NCBI GenBank assembly: GCA_002352705.1
Contig: DEIW01000177.1
Span: 1 to 8,187, forward strand
Source of the DNA: Bacteroidales bacterium UBA2764
GTDB taxonomy: Bacteria; Bacteroidota; Bacteroidia; Bacteroidales; Paludibacteraceae
Length of the DNA stretch: 8,187 nucleotides
Reading direction: 5' to 3'
A program made the translations under genes and the position numbers. Below, in pieces: positions 6,282-8,187 of the stretch; the stretch's first letter is position 1; every line of letters starts with the position of its first letter. The notes below the pieces were generated by a model. The model saw nothing but the letters and a program-made list of their open reading frames with translations. It was not told the DNA's origin and ran no database searches.

Positions 6282-6941
6282 ATGAAAAATATCATTTCTA
6301 AATTATTCATCTTATCTATCTCTTTATTTTTAGTTGCATGTGATAAAGGAGAAGCCTTTTATCATCAATGGGAAGGTGAGTATATAACAAAGCAAACGAT
6401 GGAAGTAGTTTATGGAGATGGAACCACAGAAACATACGATTTCTCTTCTCGAGAATTGCCATTGTATATATTTCAGGACAGAGGATTGTATGTTCAAACA
6501 TATGGCATCGGAGATCCATATATCCCGGGAGTTGATTCAGAAGAACACGTTCTGCGTTTAAAGAGCCCCAAATACACCAATATGACAATAGATAGCATTG
6601 ATAACGTGGCAGTAGACCCTAAGCCATATATCATTATTAGAGATGGTCGAGTATATACATTATATAATGGTGTTCAATTTTCTCCAAAGCCCATTTGTGT
6701 AACAAAAGCTACGTCAGATAAATTAATACTGGCAAATGGTTCTTCATTTGAAGTAATTGTTACTGATCCAACTGGTAATCAAGTTGATATTAATAATTGC
6801 CATTGGGAATATTCTCCTATTCAAAAGCAAAATGAAGTCTACACATGGGATGTAGAATTACATGCCAACTCCAAGAATAAACTTGAACAACCATCAGTTC
6901 CAAGCATTTTGCGTACTCATTTTGTGATTAGAAAGAAATAA
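6282..6941 (+). CDS. Unrecognised AT-rich lipoprotein
   Basis: Protein of 219 residues. The start at 6282 is chosen because it gives a textbook lipoprotein signal: MKN, a hydrophobic core (ISKLFILSISLF), and lipobox LVAC with Cys20. The longer in-frame start at 6192 lies inside the terminator-like hairpin and would bury the signal 30 residues in. Asp21 follows the Cys. The mature part has no motif I can name; it is rich in short beta-prone stretches (EGEYITKQTMEVVY, PLYIFQDRGLYVQTYG, PYIIIRDGRVYTLYNG), suggesting a small beta-sandwich or barrel. The A/T-rich codon use differs clearly from leuS and htrA, hinting at a different origin. It stands alone on its strand, ends before a bidirectional terminator, and faces htrA. 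A short AT-rich leader (6245-6281) without a strong Shine-Dalgarno site is normal for Bacteroidetes. The function is unknown. Confidence 0.85.
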   Translation: MKNIISKLFILSISLFLVACDKGEAFYHQWEGEYITKQTMEVVYGDGTTETYDFSSRELPLYIFQDRGLYVQTYGIGDPYIPGVDSEEHVLRLKSPKYTNMTIDSIDNVAVDPKPYIIIRDGRVYTLYNGVQFSPKPICVTKATSDKLILANGSSFEVIVTDPTGNQVDINNCHWEYSPIQKQNEVYTWDVELHANSKNKLEQPSVPSILRTHFVIRKK

Positions 6942-7022
6942 TTATCTAAAAGTGCAAATCTATCATTAAAAATATGCACAAGTAGAATATATATTCATGT
7001 GAGTAAGCATAAACGATTGCGA

Positions 7023-7063
7023 AAAAGAATAGCGGGCAGCCAATGGTTGCTCGCTATTCTTTT
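7023..7063. terminator. Bidirectional intrinsic terminator between convergent genes
   Basis: AAAAGAATAGCG (7023-7034) pairs perfectly with CGCTATTCTTTT (7052-7063). The stem continues inward with G-U, G-C, C-G and A-T pairs (7035-7038 with 7048-7051) and a small inner GCC/GGT stem. Runs of T lie at the 3' side on both strands, so it can stop both the lipoprotein transcript (+) and the htrA transcript (-). Confidence 0.9.
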
Positions 7064-7077
7064 ATAATCCTACATTC

Positions 7078-8187
7078 TTACTCTGCCAGATTGACGGCGT
7101 AGTAGCGGATGCGGCCTTGCGGCGTACAGCCGGTGATGAAGAGCACGCGGTCGCGTTCGGAGGCGGAGTTGGCACGGCGGACGATGTCGTCAAGGTCTTC
7201 CTCGGTACGCACGGAGCGGTTGTTGACCTTGAGGATGATGAAGTCCGCAGGCACGCCGGCACTCTTCAGTTTGCCGGATTTGAGGGACTTGATCTGCAAG
7301 CCGTAGTTGATACCCAGCCGCTCTTTCTGCGCATCGGTCAGTTCGGAGAAGGTGGCACCCAAGACGGACGCTTTGTCTTCGGCTGAGATGACTCCTGTTC
7401 CGCCATCGCGGTTGGTGAGCGTAGCCCGAATGGTCATGGTCTTGCCGTCACGGAGCAGCGTCACGCTCACTACATCACCCGGACGGTGACGACCGATATG
7501 TTCCTGCAGGTCGGTGCCGGTCTTGACAGCCGCATCGTCAACACGCGTGATCACATCGCCGCTCTTGATGCCTGCTTTCTCTGCCGCGCCGTCCGGCACT
7601 ACGCGTTCCACGTACGCCCCTTGGAGGGTTGTCAGGTTTTTCTCTTTCTTCAGTTCGGAAGTGATCTCACGCATCTGCACGCCGAGGATAGCGCGTTGTA
7701 CGACACCGTACTGGCGGATGTCGCTCACCACTTTCTGTACGATACTTGTCGGCACTGCAAAACTGTAGCCCGAATACGAACCGGTCTGCGAAGCGATGGC
7801 GGTGTTGATACCCACCAGTTCGCCGCGTGTGTTGACCAGCGCACCGCCGGAGTTGCCGGGATTGACTGCCGCGTCTGTCTGGATGAACGACTCAATCTTC
7901 ATCTCCGCATTGAGGATATTGATGTTACGCGCCTTGGCGGACACGATACCCGCTGTGACAGTCGAAGTGAGGTTGAACGGATTGCCGACTGCGAGCACCC
8001 ATTCGCCGACACGCAGGTCGTCCGAGTTGCCCATGAGGATCACCGGCAGACCCGTCTCGTCAATCTTCAGCAGCGCGATATCCGTGTTAGGGTCAGTGCC
8101 GACCAGCGTCGCCGTGTATTCGCGTTTGTCGTTGAGGACCACCTGAATCTGGTCCGCGCGGTCGATGACGTGGTTGTTGGTGACGAT
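7078..8187 (-). CDS. HtrA/Do-type periplasmic serine protease, N-terminus cut by window edge
   Basis: Trypsin-like protease and chaperone of the Deg/HtrA family, which degrades misfolded envelope proteins. The window holds the last 369 residues; the signal peptide and the start of the protease domain lie beyond 8187. The catalytic triad is complete: His in TNNHVID (codon 8170-8172), Asp in DPNTDIALLK (codon 8080-8082) and Ser in NPGNSGGALV (codon 7849-7851). The S1 pocket region GINTAIASQTGSYSGYSFAVP follows. A first PDZ domain starts near AILGVQM and contains GAYVERVVPDGAAEKAGIKSGD. A second, shorter PDZ domain (GLQIKSLKSGKLKSAGVPADFIILKVN) reaches the C-terminus. Two PDZ domains match the DegP/DegQ layout; telling those apart is not possible here. 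The open frame continues past the internal GTG at 8142 to the window edge, so that position is not the start. High-GC codon use resembles the last third of leuS more than the first part. Confidence 0.96.
   Translation of the reverse strand: MVTNNHVIDRADQIQVVLNDKREYTATLVGTDPNTDIALLKIDETGLPVILMGNSDDLRVGEWVLAVGNPFNLTSTVTAGIVSAKARNINILNAEMKIESFIQTDAAVNPGNSGGALVNTRGELVGINTAIASQTGSYSGYSFAVPTSIVQKVVSDIRQYGVVQRAILGVQMREITSELKKEKNLTTLQGAYVERVVPDGAAEKAGIKSGDVITRVDDAAVKTGTDLQEHIGRHRPGDVVSVTLLRDGKTMTIRATLTNRDGGTGVISAEDKASVLGATFSELTDAQKERLGINYGLQIKSLKSGKLKSAGVPADFIILKVNNRSVRTEEDLDDIVRRANSASERDRVLFITGCTPQGRIRYYAVNLAE

Noticed and set aside
8098..8142. GTG at 8142 as the start of the protease gene
   Set aside because: The frame continues upstream to the window edge and includes the catalytic His in TNNHVID, so the real start lies outside.

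Overview
The window looks like chromosomal DNA from a member of the Bacteroidota, most likely Bacteroidales. Evidence for this is a long LeuRS of Bacteroidetes type, a periplasmic peptidase-like protein carrying a TonB C-terminal domain, lipoproteins with typical lipoboxes, a Fic protein with a C-terminal wing-helix-like tail, and start codons without strong Shine-Dalgarno sequences. The exact genus cannot be fixed by eye.

Layout, left to right. (1) Bases 1-4689 hold three tightly packed + strand genes: the end of a SPOR-domain lipoprotein, an M28-like peptidase fused to a TonB C-terminal domain (4-base ATGA overlap with the first gene), and leuS (2-base gap). (2) A Fic-family AMPylase-like gene follows leuS after only 3 bases and ends at 5931. 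(3) Bases 5932-6281 contain no protein gene but are rich in structure: a GC hairpin, then a long interrupted stem with a central bubble that resembles a 6S-type RNA, then a terminator-like hairpin. (4) An AT-rich gene for an unrecognised lipoprotein (6282-6941). (5) A strong bidirectional terminator, then a convergent HtrA/Do-type periplasmic protease on the - strand that runs off the right edge.

Most genes act in the envelope (SPOR lipoprotein, M28-TonB_C protein, unknown lipoprotein, HtrA). leuS is translation housekeeping, and fic is probably an accessory regulator or toxin-like module riding on the leuS transcript.

The points most worth a second look are: the candidate 6S-like RNA with its own terminator (about 6068-6220); nine 11-base tandem repeats inside fic, whose unit length is not a multiple of three, so that gain or loss of a unit would switch off the C-terminal domain; a small palindromic repeat inserted in frame in leuS; an abrupt change of codon style inside leuS near 3630-3700 (recombination or an assembly join); and an M28 domain that has lost most of its metal ligands.
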